DNA of 64,000 nucleotides. Origin: Rhynchopus sp. YZ270_cl-10. Taxonomy: Eukaryota > Euglenozoa > Diplonemea > Diplonemida > Diplonemidae. Under the pieces are notes generated by a model. It made no database searches and was not told where the DNA came from. It saw only the letters and a program-made list of their open reading frames with translations. The position numbers and the translations under genes are program-made. The stretch is taken from contig OZ037876.1 in the NCBI GenBank assembly GCA_964035575.1, positions 1 through 64,000 of the forward strand. Reading direction: 5' to 3'. Shown piece by piece: positions 49,918-61,600 of the stretch (the first letter of the stretch is position 1; every line of letters starts with the position of its first letter).

Positions 49918-50928
49918 TTATTGGAGCTGAAAAGGTCCTTCCTGGGTGGACTGGGAGAAGAGGTCCTCCCATGACGACGTCGTCACCGACACCTTCATGG
50001 TGCCCTTCTTCTTCTGCTCCAGAAGGACCACCTCCACTCGGATCAGACCTTCCACCTGCGTCACCCCCCCCTCCCTCGCCTCCGACGCCGCAACGTCCAC
50101 AGCGAACGGGATGGTGAACTCCCCCTCGTAATCACCAGCAGGCGAGAGGTTACTCGGGCGTGACCTCCTGAGGGTGAAAACAAATCTGTAATCCTCGATG
50201 TGGCAGTCCACAAGTGTGCGACTACCAGCATCTACCACGAAGCGGTAGAGGTACTCGCCTCCTTCTCCCCTGTGTTTCCCATAACAGGTCACATCAGGCT
50301 CATCCACAGCTCTCTTCGAGAGCTTGGGCCTCTTCGCCTGCTTGGGGGTGCTAGTAGGAGTGCCAGCGGGGGGTGAGTGGATCACCACAGAGTCGTCTTC
50401 TTCGCTGTGTTGCGTGTTCTGGGGCTGGGACTGGGACTGGGAATTGTTGTTCACGTTGCTGGACTCCGGTGGCGCCTTGTACAGCTCGGCAACGTCGAGC
50501 TTATCCAGACTCCCGACCTTTTCTGCGATCCGTTGTAGCCTCGCATACGCCTGGCCCTTGACCTTGCTGGGGAGGGGGTACCTGCGCAGCCTCAGTCCAC
50601 AAAGCCACGTGGCGAGCACTCCCTTGCAGTTGCGGCGGATGCTGTACAGGGTCAGCTTCTTATCATCAGCCTCTTTCTGGCTGGAGACGTTGACGTAGTC
50701 TGCAAAGGCTTTTTTCAGCGACGCTGTTATTGAACCTGAACGGCTTGCCATCTGTTGTACGCACACAAGGCTTATCACAGCCTTCAGTGCTGCATACTCG
50801 AGCTCCTGTCCCGCAGCTTCTTCAACGTACAACTCAATAAAGTCGTCAATGCTCTGAGCAGCCTGTTTATCTTCTTTCTGCCCGATATCAAGATCTCCTA
50901 ACGAACTGGCGAGCCTTTTGCCTGACAT
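49918..50928 (-). CDS. Unknown protein with a possible Hsp20/alpha-crystallin-like C terminus
   Basis: 336 residues from MSGKRLASSLGDLDIG. I chose this start because the upstream frame reads into the palindrome spacer. Residues 20-150 look helical and include Leu/Ala-rich stretches and RRNCKGVLATWLCGLRLRR. A Ser/Gln/Asn-rich linker (about 155-190) and a basic KQAKRPKLSKR (nuclear-signal-like) follow. Residues about 210-330 are beta-rich, with GDYEGEFTIPFAVDV...EGLIRVEVV, which recalls the Hsp20 core (LP..VD...A..NGvL.V). That is a guess. A broken copy lies head to head at 51053. Confidence 0.6.
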   Translation of the reverse strand: MSGKRLASSLGDLDIGQKEDKQAAQSIDDFIELYVEEAAGQELEYAALKAVISLVCVQQMASRSGSITASLKKAFADYVNVSSQKEADDKKLTLYSIRRNCKGVLATWLCGLRLRRYPLPSKVKGQAYARLQRIAEKVGSLDKLDVAELYKAPPESSNVNNNSQSQSQPQNTQHSEEDDSVVIHSPPAGTPTSTPKQAKRPKLSKRAVDEPDVTCYGKHRGEGGEYLYRFVVDAGSRTLVDCHIEDYRFVFTLRRSRPSNLSPAGDYEGEFTIPFAVDVAASEAREGGVTQVEGLIRVEVVLLEQKKKGTMKVSVTTSSWEDLFSQSTQEGPFQLQ

Positions 50929-51052
50929 TGTTCTTTGTATTGAAAAAGAGGTGAAGAAACCTAGACAAGTGGGAGACGTCTTGTGCACTGAGTATGGGGT
51001 GATGCACTCGCCCCCAGTGATGCCAAGACTTTTTTTTTCAATACAAAGAACA
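50929..51052. other. Spacer between inverted gene copies
   Basis: The arms continue a little beyond the ATG codons (TTCTTTGTATTGAAAAA and its complement), leaving a unique core of about 85 bp. If both copies are transcribed it would act as a bidirectional promoter. Confidence 0.6.
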
Positions 51053-51500
51053 ATGCCAGGCAAAAGGCTCGCCAGTTCGTTAGGAGATGTTGATATCGGG
51101 CAGAAAGAAGATAAACAGGCTGCTCAGAGCATTAGTTGTACGTTGAAGAAGCTGCGGGACAGGAGCTCGAGTATGCAGCACTGAAGGCTGTGATAAGCCT
51201 TGTGTGCGTACAACAGATGGCAAGCCGTTCAGGTTCAATAACAGCGTCGCTGAAAAAAGCCTTTGCAGACTACGTCAACGTCGCCAGCCAGAAAGAGGCT
51301 GATGAGAAGAAGCTGACCCTGTACAGCATCCGCCGCAACTGCAAGGGAGTGCTCGCCACGTGGCTTTGTGGACTGAGGCTGCGCAGGTACCCCCTCCGCC
51401 AAGGTCAAGGGCCAGGCGTATGCGAGGCTACAACGGATCGCAGAAAAGGTCGGGAGTCTGGATAAGCTCGACGTTGCCGAGCTTTAAGGCGCCACCGAAG
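51053..51500 (+). pseudogene. Truncated inverted copy of the gene at 49918
   Basis: Reads MPGKRLASSLGDVDIGQKED, then loses about 10 codons' worth of sequence at 51134 (IDDFIE... missing, frame changed), regains homology (YVEEAAGQELEYAALKAVIS), shifts again near PLRQGQG, and ends after DVAEL with TAA. It covers roughly the first 150 codons of the parent, so it is not functional. Confidence 0.85.
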
Positions 51501-51512
51501 CCCCAGACAATC

Positions 51513-51538
51513 ACGGTAAGCCCAGCGGGCTTACCGTA
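51513..51538. other. Perfect 11-bp hairpin
   Basis: ACGGTAAGCCC, loop AGC, GGGCTTACCGT, 36 bases before the T67 tract. Its purpose is unknown. Confidence 0.8.
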
Positions 51539-51572
51539 GTTGTCGTGGTGGTTGCTTGCGATGTCCGTCAAA

Positions 51573-51574
<2 letters not shown>

Positions 51575-51643
<69 letters not shown>

Positions 51644-51653
51644 CCCAAGGCTC

Positions 51654-51709
<56 letters not shown>

Positions 51710-51734
51710 CCCAAGGCTCGACTTTTTTTTTTTT
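51575..51734 (-). repeat. Triple poly(A) tract with two copies of a 15-mer
   Basis: On the minus strand: A12, GTCGAGCCTTGGGCT, A51, GTCGAGCCTTGGGCT, A67. It forms the 3' end of the RLE LINE at 51735-57698. Two identical 15-base inserts separate three A runs. Confidence 0.9.
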
Positions 51735-52432
51735 CCACATCAAACTGGACAGGGCGAGGGGGGTACGTTTACTATGCACATGAAAAGCACTTGGTCCGAG
51801 CGAAGCGAGGGCCAGATGTCTTACAATCTGTACAGTGCCGGTTAGTTAGAACGAGGCACAAAAGTGAACAAAACTAGAGATGGATTGTTATTGTCATCAG
51901 CACAGTCAGCACCATTGACAATTGAGGAAAAATGGAGTATTAACATGGGAGAGGCAGGGGAGAAGACAGACTGTCCAGTCAGTGTGGTTTTACTTAGCGT
52001 TCCAGTTTGGTACCCAGCTGGTTCTGGAGGGGGGGGGGGGATGTTTTCTTTTTACAATACGAAGTTCCGTTCTTGTCACAACAAGCGTCCTTTTTGTTCT
52101 TTTTGTCCTTGTAGTCTTTTTTGATAGGGTAATTAACGCCATTAGCGGTCACTCATGGAACTCGTATGGGAGGGGCTGGGGGGGGGGGGGGGGGGGAGGG
52201 GAAAGGGAATTCACAGATTACCAAACACATCATCTTACTCACGAGTCCTTGCGTCACTCACGGCCATTCTGAGCGAGGACTAGATGCAGTTCAGCAAAAA
52301 TCTAGACAAACAGGTCTCTAAAGAAGAGGGGTGGGGGAAAAGAAAAGGGAAGAAACGAGTGTTGCTACACACAAAAGAAAAGGGGGGGGGGGGGGGGGTC
52401 TAAAAACGAATCTAATGCTGGCCGCTTTCCTC

Positions 52433-54225
52433 CTAAGCAGCCATCCTACGGAGCAGCTCCTTGGCGTTCCGGAACCGCTCCGTCTCTCTCTTCTCCCGTC
52501 TCCCGTCACCGCTCACCTGCCTCTCCTCCCACCACTCCTGCAGGTCCTGCAGCGCTCTCTCCGGACTCAGGGGGGTGCTGCCCTGCTTCTGCCCACGCTC
52601 GGGGTAGAAGTGCCTCCGCCACTCATCTACACTGGCGGGCACAGTCTCTCCATACCTCGCACAGGAAGCTACCTCCACAGGGGCGTCAGATCCTGCTGGG
52701 TGGGCGGTGGGTGCTCGCCTTTTGGCCGCAGCCTTCTCTGCGCGTTTTTCGGCGACGCGCTGCTCCGCCTGTTCCCTCCTCTTCCTGGCGGATGCTTCCT
52801 TCCATGCACCCTTTTTGGCCGACCCCTCCTTTAATTCGCACAGGATAGCTGATGGCTTTTGTTGTTGAAAGCTGGTCCTCATTGCGGTCATTGTCGGTGC
52901 GGCGTTCTCGGTCATGTTAGTGTCGTGGTTGGTGTCGGCAACGTCGTCGTCGTTGTTGTCAGTGTTGGTGTCGTTGTTGTTGTTGCTGTTGTTGTTGTTG
53001 TTGCTGTTGCTGTTGCTGTTGCTGCGCCTTTCCATCTCCATGCGGCTGGACTCGAAGGCCTCATCCAACTCCTCTTCCTTAATCTCTACCTCGGCCAGTG
53101 GGGGTGCTGGGTTGCTGTTGTTGTAAAAGCTACCTCCCTGGCTGGTGGTCGATGTAGAAGGAGTGGTGGTGGCTCTGCGCCTGCGTGCTGCACATTTAGC
53201 GCCCTCCCCTGCGCAGGCCTCATTAGTACACCACTTGAGTGGGCACGCCGAACAGAACCAATGTGCAATGCTGTCCTCGAATACCGCAGCGCAGCCCTCG
53301 CACGTCACCATCTCTCCGTCTCTATCCTGCCTGTCACCCATGTACGACAGCGTTCCGGTGTTCATGCACTGCATCTCCACAGGGGGGATTTGTGGCTCCA
53401 TCTTCATCATCATCCCCCTCGCCACTGCACCTACCACTAGAGGGGAGTAGTGCCCGGCGCCCACCGGTCCTTCGTGTAGCAGGGCTATCGCACCTCGTGG
53501 GGCTGCCGCCGGTCTCAGGAATGTCGTCTTGCTGTCCGCCCGCACCACCGCCACAACTATCTGTAATGCACGGGAGAGACCAGCCAACGCCGTCACGTCC
53601 GCCCACGAACGAGTGTCCGGACTCCCCTCCACGCTCATCCAGCGCACCCACGACCCGAAAGTCGGTTCCGCCGAGTTCGCCAGGTCCCTGTCCTGCTTGA
53701 CCCTCGTCACTGCAAGCTTCCGCAGGTCCCCAGAGGAGATGTCCCTCCACTCCCGTAGCAGCCACCTGACTGCATCAAAGGCGCAGTCCCCGACAGTGAA
53801 CGGCACTGTTACCGTTGGGACTGTCATCCCGAGGGTGTTCCAAAGTTCTTCGTGGAACGTCTGTGGTCGAGTTGCGCTCCCATCCGCCGGGTTAGGGCAA
53901 GGTGGAGGGTCAGGGTGCTCCGCAGGCTCTTCGGGGTTCAGTGCGGACACGTCGATATCGAATAGACCGTCGTCTGGTGCATAATCTATGGGAGGCAGGT
54001 GGTCGGGAGGAAGTCGGAAGTGTTCGTCCTCACCTGGCAACGGCGCGACGTCCACCTCTATCCTCTCCCTGAGCGCGCCTGCTGTGTCCCCGCGCAGACA
54101 CCCTCTGTCCATCGCTGACTTGCCAATCATCCGCTGCAGCGTAGTGCCCATCCCCCACGCCCAACGACGCGACATCTCCTGCTTGCTGCCCAGCTTCCTG
54201 TCGGCTGCGAAGCGTAGCATTTGCG
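52433..54225 (-). CDS. Element A, C-terminal OTU-like protease and zinc finger part
   Basis: About 595 residues in the frame that follows the RLE. An OTU-like domain spans about residues 190-320 of the open frame: VGDCAFDAVRWLL (Cys198), SWADVTALAGL, IALLHEGP, GHYSPL (His309). A Cys-rich finger (CEGC...FCSAC...CTNEAC, about 359-388), an Asn/Ser run and a basic coiled-coil end follow. In element B the same order is fused to the RLE in one frame. Here the frame changes near 54225, so element A carries one frame break or uses a +1 shift. Confidence 0.8.
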
Positions 54226-57200
54226 TCCAGATTGGATGCCGCAGGCCCGAACCCTCCCGTCGTCTCCAACGCGAATGGAGTGAAGGTGATCCGTGCAGCA
54301 ATGCAGGCGGCCTGGTGCTTCCCCCTCTTCGCCGCCTCCGCCTTCGTTGCCGTGTACCCCTTGGCCACCGCAGCACCCTGCACCATCGACTTGCACGTCG
54401 GGGTCCACACTGTCACGTCAATGGCCCGCCCCCGCGACTCGCCCACCCCCGTGGACAGGAAGAGGTCTGCTGGCTTCTTGTTCCCCAGTACCAGGTGTTG
54501 GGGTTCGAGAGTGGGGCCTAGACCTGCTTCGTTCGCAACGGAGTAGACGAAGTCGCGTACTGCGTTGTGCCTCAGAATGCGGTGTCCTCCCATCTTGCAG
54601 GCGAAAATGTGGTCGCCTCTCGCGTCCATGGCCTGCCCACACTGCCTGCACTGGACCCCGTCTGCGAAGAGAGGTAGGTGCATGCGGATCCTGCAGACCG
54701 CCTGGAACTGCTCCGGGGGGATGTGATGTTCCCACGTTGGGGGCGCCATGAGCCACGCGCCTGCATGCGGAAGGGAGAGGGAGTTCATCCGTGCCCGATC
54801 AGCCGCATCACCCTCCAGGTACAGTCGCCGCAGCTGTTCTTCGAGGATTCCTGCCGATAGCTCCCTTTGTCGCACAGGGGTGGCTGGTCTCACCAGAGGG
54901 TCTACTTTGTCTGCTTCTGCTACATGTCGGTTGTGCTCCGTCGCAGTCTCTTTCCACCCTTCCGCATCCCATTGGAACTCCGGGTCTAGCACCTTACACA
55001 ACTCATGTAGCCCGCTCCGCGACCCCATCGCCGCGGCCGTCCAGTGGTCACGGATGCGACGGACTCCCATGCCTCCAGCTCTGCAGGGAAGTGCTGCCTG
55101 ACGACGTGCCATCTCTGGGAGAAGCCCTTCCGTGTCACCCATCAACGAGGCGAGCGCAGCGTCGACCTCCTTGTCGTACTCCTTGAGGTACTGATGAGTA
55201 CACGCATGTCCGATAGCACGCATGTAAAACACCATCCTCGCGAAGCCTTCACACTGGCGAAGAAGCGTCAACCCGACCTGTACGTCCTTGAGGTCCTTGA
55301 GGAGGCGGAGCTGCTCAGCGAACTCCTTCACCTGCTTGTCCATGTAGGACTCGCAAAACTCGTCGTCACCGATAGGCGCCCCCAAGAACGCGAACCCACC
55401 GTACTGCACCTTCATGGCCTTGCCCTCACATGCTGCGCACGCACCGTCGTCCGGGTATCCATGGGCACACACTGGCAAGCCCGCCTGTGCTAGGTCACGT
55501 GGCGTCTGCTGTCCTAGCGCAATCACCTCGCATTTCGCCAGCTTCACCCGCAGACCCATCGCCAGGCTCCGCTCCTGCACCAGCTTCAACGCCCGTCCCA
55601 CTGCTTCGGGTGGGCCCATGATGGTCCCGTCGTCCAGGTACCACAAGCTGGCATCAATCCCCGGCATCGCCTTCACCTCCTCCGTCAGTTCCTTGATCCC
55701 TAGGGAGAAAAGAAGCGGTCCTGCCGGGTCACCCTGCTGTGCCCCTCGTTGCGACTGGATGAGGTCGTCGCCGTGCAGGAGGGAAGTCGGCCTGCCGTAA
55801 CACCACTCGATCCATGGGGAGATGGTGGGGAGGTACTTTCGAGTAGCCGCGAGGAAGGTGGACCGGTGGATGCTGTTGAAAGCGTTTTCATAGTCCACGA
55901 GGACTATCACCTTGTTCTTCCCTAGGTTGCGTTTCACGTAATCCGCCACCACCATTGTAGCAGCCTCCAGTCCACCATCCACCGCCACCCCTACTTGGCG
56001 ACCAGGGAGAAGCTTGTCCCGCGCCTGCGTCCGGACTGATCCCACTTCAATCTTGCTCACCACCCGACGAAGTGTGTTGCCTGCAGATATGGGGCGGACA
56101 TCCGTTTCACCTTTCTTCAGGGCGACGAGCGTGGCTCCGGCAAGAAATTCTGCTGCCTCAGGTGGGGCCTGGCCTCTTCGCAATAGGTCCAGGACTAGCG
56201 TCATGAGGGGGAGGAGGTTGAGGTCAGGGTGTTTGACCATCCATTCCTTCAAATGGTCGCCCCTGAGACCGAATGGGCCTGGTGATGATCCCTTCGACAT
56301 GCTCTTGATGGCCTTCAGGGCGTCGATGGGCTTCAGGGGTTCGAGGGCAACGTGCGCAGTGGTGTTTGCCACCTGTGGGGCCTCCTCCGGGTGCTTCGCC
56401 CTCAGCTTCGCTGTCGTCTCTATCGTAACGGGCGCAGTACCGCCTTTGTGGAGACGACTCATCCCTGCTGCGAGCCTACCGTTCCGGACTTCAGTGACAC
56501 ACGCTTTCTCCCTCTCCTCCTTCGTCGGCTCCTTCCGCTCCTTGCCCGGCCCACGCCCAGGAAGAGATCGAGTCGCTGCAGACCACATCGCCGCAATTTC
56601 CCCCTGCGACCACTCCGTCACCTCCGCCTCCCGCTGTGCCACCACCTTCTTGCTGATGTTCGCACCTCCCCGTTTTCTGGACAACACGAGTTTTGCGAAC
56701 ATGCAAAGCCTCTTCCAGCTGTTCTCGTCGTTGCAGCCAGCTACGTCTTCCAACACCTTCGCGAACTCCACCGCCGCCGCCCGGTCAATCGCTTTGGGCA
56801 CGGTGTCGTGGGTCGGGATGGGTGCTGCCGCGATCTCATACCAGTCCGGCATGTCGCGGTCGTCCACTTCCTGCGCCGGTGTGCGGATGGTGGGTGACGG
56901 GCGTGGCACCGCCTGTACCAGCCTCGAGCATTGCAGGCACGTCTCGTTCTTCGCTGCTCGGATGCCGTCACACACACCACATTGACCCAGGCCGAACTTC
57001 CGCAGAGTGTCGTGCGGAATGTGGTCTCCCTCTGCTAGGTGGCCAGCGATATGTGCGCGTAGCCCTGGACCGGATAAGGGGATGTCCCGGTGGAACCGGC
57101 TTCCCTGGCAACACGGTACTGGGCAGTAGAGGAGGGGGGAGTCCCCTTCCAGTGGAGAAGTCGCGTCCTTCGTCATGCCGGGAATCGGAGACACCGCCAG

Positions 57201-57698
57201 CCGGGATGGGATGAGCTCTGCAATGGGGGCGGCATTGGCTAGTGCGGAAGCCTGTGCCGGGTCCATCTGCACCTGCTCGTAGTGTTCCCCAATCAGCGAT
57301 ATCACCCTCACCTCCCGTGGCTTCTTCTTTTGTGTCTTCTTCTTCGACTGGCGTTCCCTGTTCACCACCACCATGGGGCACGCCCCCGGCTGCACAACCA
57401 GGATCGTCAACGACCATGTCATGGCTATGTGGTGTAGCGTCAGCAGGTCACCCCAAGCGTCTCCTTCCACCCCTGCCACCCACGTGGAGAATTCAGCCTC
57501 CGTGTCGAAGTGTCTTCTGAGGCCGCGCTTCTTCTCGGTCGTCAACGCACTCCTGGCCAGCTCTTTGCGTTCGTTGGCTACGTCCAGGTAACTGCCCATC
57601 TTGCCCATGAGGGAGACGTACATGCAGTTCCCTTGCATGTCGTTGGCGATGCGCTTCCCTCCATTGCGTTCTAGCAGCGCATCGACCTCCGCCTTGCC
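54226..57698 (-). CDS. Element A: OTU-like domain, zinc fingers, RT and restriction-like endonuclease (5' truncated)
   Basis: The frame is open up to the A25 tail of element B; the first ATG is at 57638 (numbering from it). OTU-like 3-122: GNCMYVSL (Cys5), GDAWGDLLTLHHIA, GEHYEQV (His119). C2H2-type finger 172-200. CxxC...CxxC 220-237. RT about 440-720: VRPISAG, VDYENAFN 581, GAQQGDPAGP 632, YLDD 667-670. CCHC CRQC-x9-H-x3-C 997-1014. RLE: RHNAVRD 1023, KKPADLF 1054 (D1058), AIDVTV (D1074). All RT and RLE key residues are present. Confidence 0.9.
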
Positions 57699-57723
57699 TT
57701 TTTTTTTTTTTTTTTTTTTTTTT
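57699..57723 (-). other. Poly(A) tail of element B
   Basis: 25 T on the plus strand, preceded on the minus strand by AAAAAAAGCG. It joins element A inside the latter's first coding domain. Confidence 0.85.
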
Positions 57724-58655
57724 CGCTTTTTTTATCTACATCCAGTGACAGAGGGGGTACTTACTAGTCAAGCGAGTATGTAAACAGCTAGATGTCCAGA
57801 CAAGGGCACTTTACTATTGTACTGGCAAGACAGTGCCTGAAAACACAGTTAGTGGCACTAAAATAGAAAGCATGTGGGACAACTACAACCAACACTTCCC
57901 TGCAAATAAGCAAAAGGGTCGTATGTGAGTGCAATTTTTCCCAAAAGGAAAAGGGGAGGGGATGGGACGGGAGGGTTGCTCTGTCTACCGGTGTAGTTTT
58001 ATTTTGCTTTGTCTTGGGGAGGGGAGGAGAGGAGAAGGAGGGGATTGAGTGAGCCGTTTCCTCTGTAACACACAAACAAATAAAAAGGAAGTTCCATAAT
58101 CTTTTTAGTAGTTTTCTTTTTGGTGAAAATTTTTGAGAACTTCTGTAAGTGTGACCTGACCCGACTGACTGACACCCAAAGGGGAAAACAACAATAACGC
58201 ACAACAAAATCAACAACAACAATGGTGGGTCTCGTGCTTACCTGTGGTGGTTTTGAAAAATGAAAAATGAAATTGACCTTCACAAGGTAAAAATGAAAAA
58301 CTAAAGGAGTGAAAAAAGGAACTCAAAGGACAAGAGTTCTGTACAAACTCTACTCTACTGCACAATCTATAAAAGTGGCCCAATGGCTCCTGATGCCACT
58401 GGCCTGGCTCTTAGACAGGTCTTACTCCGAGACTGCCCTCTACCCTCGTCCAAGGGCTAAGGGCCGTCGCTGGGGTAGACCCGTCCTAGCCAGCAGCCAA
58501 CCAAAAATATTAACAAAAGGAAGGGGAAAGGAAAGGGGGGGGGCATGAAAAGAACAAAAAACACAAAATAAAAAGGGTTTTTAAAAATAAACATGGGGCA
58601 AACTGTCATTCTCTACACGCATCTACACACACACTCTCTCCCTCTAACTCTCACT

Positions 58656-61600
58656 CTAATGCCTCTTATTCCTCTTATTCCCCTTTTGCCCCTGCTTTCC
58701 TCCGCTCTGTCTCCCCTTCTGTCCACCACCGCGACCATTGCGCCCTCTCTGCACCACCTGGGGCGAGAGCACATGCTGCGTCGCTTGTGCCACTGCGTCG
58801 GTGAACACGTTCGACGTGTTGGACCTACCCTGAGCTGCATGGCGCTGGGGTCCTTTGGGAGCTGGGGAAGGAGCAGGTTGGGCGGAGGAGGTTGCATTGC
58901 CACGGCCTGCCGATGAGGAGGAGGAAGAAGTGGAGACTGCAGGTTGGGCGATGGAGGTTGTAGTGCCACGGCCTGCAGAGGTGGAGGAAGAAGAAGAAGA
59001 AGAGGAGGCTTGAGGTTGTCGGCCTATTCCCTCTCGAGCCGCTCGTGCCTCATTCTCCCTCCTTGTACTCTCCGCTGCAAAGGCCTGCCCCCTACTGCTC
59101 CGGTTGTCCGTCAGGGCATGCAACGTCGACTTTGCCTTGCACTTTTCCTTAACCGACCACTCATGCAAACCCACCACCTTCATCACCTCATACCACTGAG
59201 TGAAAGTAGCGGTAGAGAGGGGGAGTGACAACAAGGGTCTGCCATCCTGTTTCTCTCCCTGACGGTAGTGGAACAGGGAGATCCACTTCGTCACAGAAGA
59301 AGGCACCGGCGACCCCATGGTGAGGCACGGGAAAAGACCCCCCCTCTCCGTCCGCTCCTCCTCCGTCCACATCCAAGCCTCGCTCTGCGCCCTCAGCAAT
59401 TCCCTCACCCTCGCTTGCTTCTTCTGGTCAGGGATGCCTTCCACTGACAGAGCAAGCGAGCGATCCGCCCCCTCCATCGCGGTGTCGAGGTCCTCCTCCT
59501 GCTCCTGCTCATCATCATCCATCTCCTCCACCTTCACACGCACCTCGGAGTCTGCCGCCTCGGCCTGTCGCCCCACCTCCTCCTCCAGCTGATCCCGAGA
59601 AGGGGTTCCCCAGCTGACCCTGCCTTCCCGAACGACGATGACCGCGCTGGTCTTGCCCCAGGTGTCGCAGTATCCGGCCTCCCCTGCTATCTTCCTAACC
59701 GCCTGACGGGCGACCACCGACTCCGGGCAATCACCGTCCCCCTCCCCGTTCCCACTCCACGGCTGCTGTGTCGCCCAGCAGTACAGGAACTCGCCCGGGC
59801 ACGGAGAAGCACCTTGAGGACCAAAGAGAGCCATCCAGTCGCCGACACAGTCAGGTTCGAGTCCTTCAGGGTCGTCGCCCACCGCTCTCCGCACCGCATG
59901 GCAGGGGAGGAATAGCCGCCCTTCGCACACCACCCCAAAGCACCGCCCGTATGCCACCATGCGTTCTGCCTCCAGCTGTCGGGAGAGGTTCACCGCCGTC
60001 AACAACAGAGTGGTCGCCTTCTGCTCCGACTCATGCTTAGCTGCGAAGGCGTAATGCCTCTCGCAGCGTTGCCTGTCGTACTCCGCCCGGAGCGACTCTC
60101 CTGCTTCGGGGTGCCGATCGCAGTCTTCCAAGTACTGCGCATGCATCCTCTTCGCGTCCTCTGCGAGTTCCCGCTTGTGCCTGGCGGTCAGCTCCTCCAC
60201 ACGATGCCTGTCCGCCGCCTTCGCCTGGTCCAGACGCACATTCTGTTCCTCCAGGAAATGACTCAACTCCTGCTGGCGGTCGCCAAAAGTGCCCCGAAGC
60301 GCGGCCAAATCCGGTCCCCACGACCGACGATGCTCCCGCCGTACCTCCAGGGCTTGCTGCCACGCGTCCGACGCACGCTGCAACGCTTCCTTCTTCTCCT
60401 GGTCCGCCTTTTGTTGTTGCTGCTTCTGCTGTTTCCGTTGCTTCTCGTGCTTCTGCTGCTTCTGTTCTGCCTGCTGCCCCTCTTCGCCCGCCATTGGCGT
60501 GTCTACCTCCTCGACGTCCTCGCCCTCGGGAGCTGGCACTGCTGGAGAAGGAGCCCGTTTAGGTGGTGGGTCTCCGCTCCCCTCCGCAGAGGCAGCCTGA
60601 GCCGGAACATTCGAGTGCAAAAAAGACAGGGCACTGAAGTATTCCGCCCTGCCAATTTGCGACAGAGGGCAGTGCTTGGACCCCTGAGCGCAGTGCAGAC
60701 ATGCCAAGCCACCACACGTGTGACAGCAGAAGTGTGCGTCCGACGCATCGAAGAGCTTGCTGCATTGTTCGCACTGCAGGAAAGTGTTCGACGCCTCCGC
60801 CTCCCTCGCTCCCACAAAAGCCATGGGGCGCTCTGACTGGCACTCCCCCTTACCACCTGTGGCCTCAAAAGACAGGATGTGCTGCTGCAGAGCCGGGTCC
60901 ATAGTGAGGGGCTCGTAGTGTCCCGGGATACTGCCGGATCCATCTGCCGCATCCTGGTCACCCGAGTGGAGGAGAAGGACCACTGCCTTAGGCCGTTTTC
61001 TTGGCACCATCAGAGAAGGGCGGGCGAACTCGTTGAGGATGACCACAGATACCTCAAGAGCCTCCCCTGCCCCCGCCACTGCAATGGCATCCGCCCACGT
61101 TCGCTGGTCTCCTCTGTCCCCACTCGTCATCAGCCGCTGCCAGACCCCAAAATTAGGGACAGCCGCACTCGACAGATCAGCGCGGCCCTGGACCTTCTTC
61201 ACTGCCGCCTGGCGCAGACCCTCCACCGACAAATCCGTGCGCCCAGTGGCGAAGAGCAAAGCCTCAAAAGCACAGTCCCCCGCCACAAACGACCAAGTCA
61301 CCTTCGAGGCTCCCAGCTTGGCCGCCTGTTCCGTCGCCCGAGGCCTCTGCGCTGCCGGGCACTCACGCAAAAACTCCCACTCACGCACCACATCGAGACC
61401 CGGCCCTTCCGGAATCACGGTAGCCGAATCGAACCTCCCGGTCCGCTTCCTCGGTGGCTCCACGTGGTCCGGCTTCACGTCCCTCTTGCGCTTCCCCTGC
61501 TGCTCCTCCGACCGGTCTGGAGCAGGACGACTCATATCATCGTCAGGGTTCGCATCATCACAGAGAGGTTCCACGGCCCCTGCACTGCGGCGTCCAAACC

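Larger units (their letters stand above)
51575..57698 (-). mobile_element. RLE-type LINE with OTU domains, element A
   Basis: A non-LTR retrotransposon with C-terminal restriction-like endonuclease (R2/CRE/NeSL type). The 5' end is missing: the coding frame is already open where it meets the A25 tail of element B. Order: OTU-like domain, zinc fingers, RT, CCHC, RLE, then in another frame a second OTU-like domain, Cys-rich fingers and a Gln/Asn-rich and basic tail. A 3' UTR of about 700 nt (52432-51735) contains G-rich runs and no gene. The tail is compound poly(A). Confidence 0.88.

Noticed and set aside
51531-51845. Phe/Lys-homopolymer frames
   Set aside because: Translations of poly(A) tracts.
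52914-53126. Leu-rich short frame (LLLLLL)
   Set aside because: Antisense of the Asn/Ser run in element A's C-terminal part.
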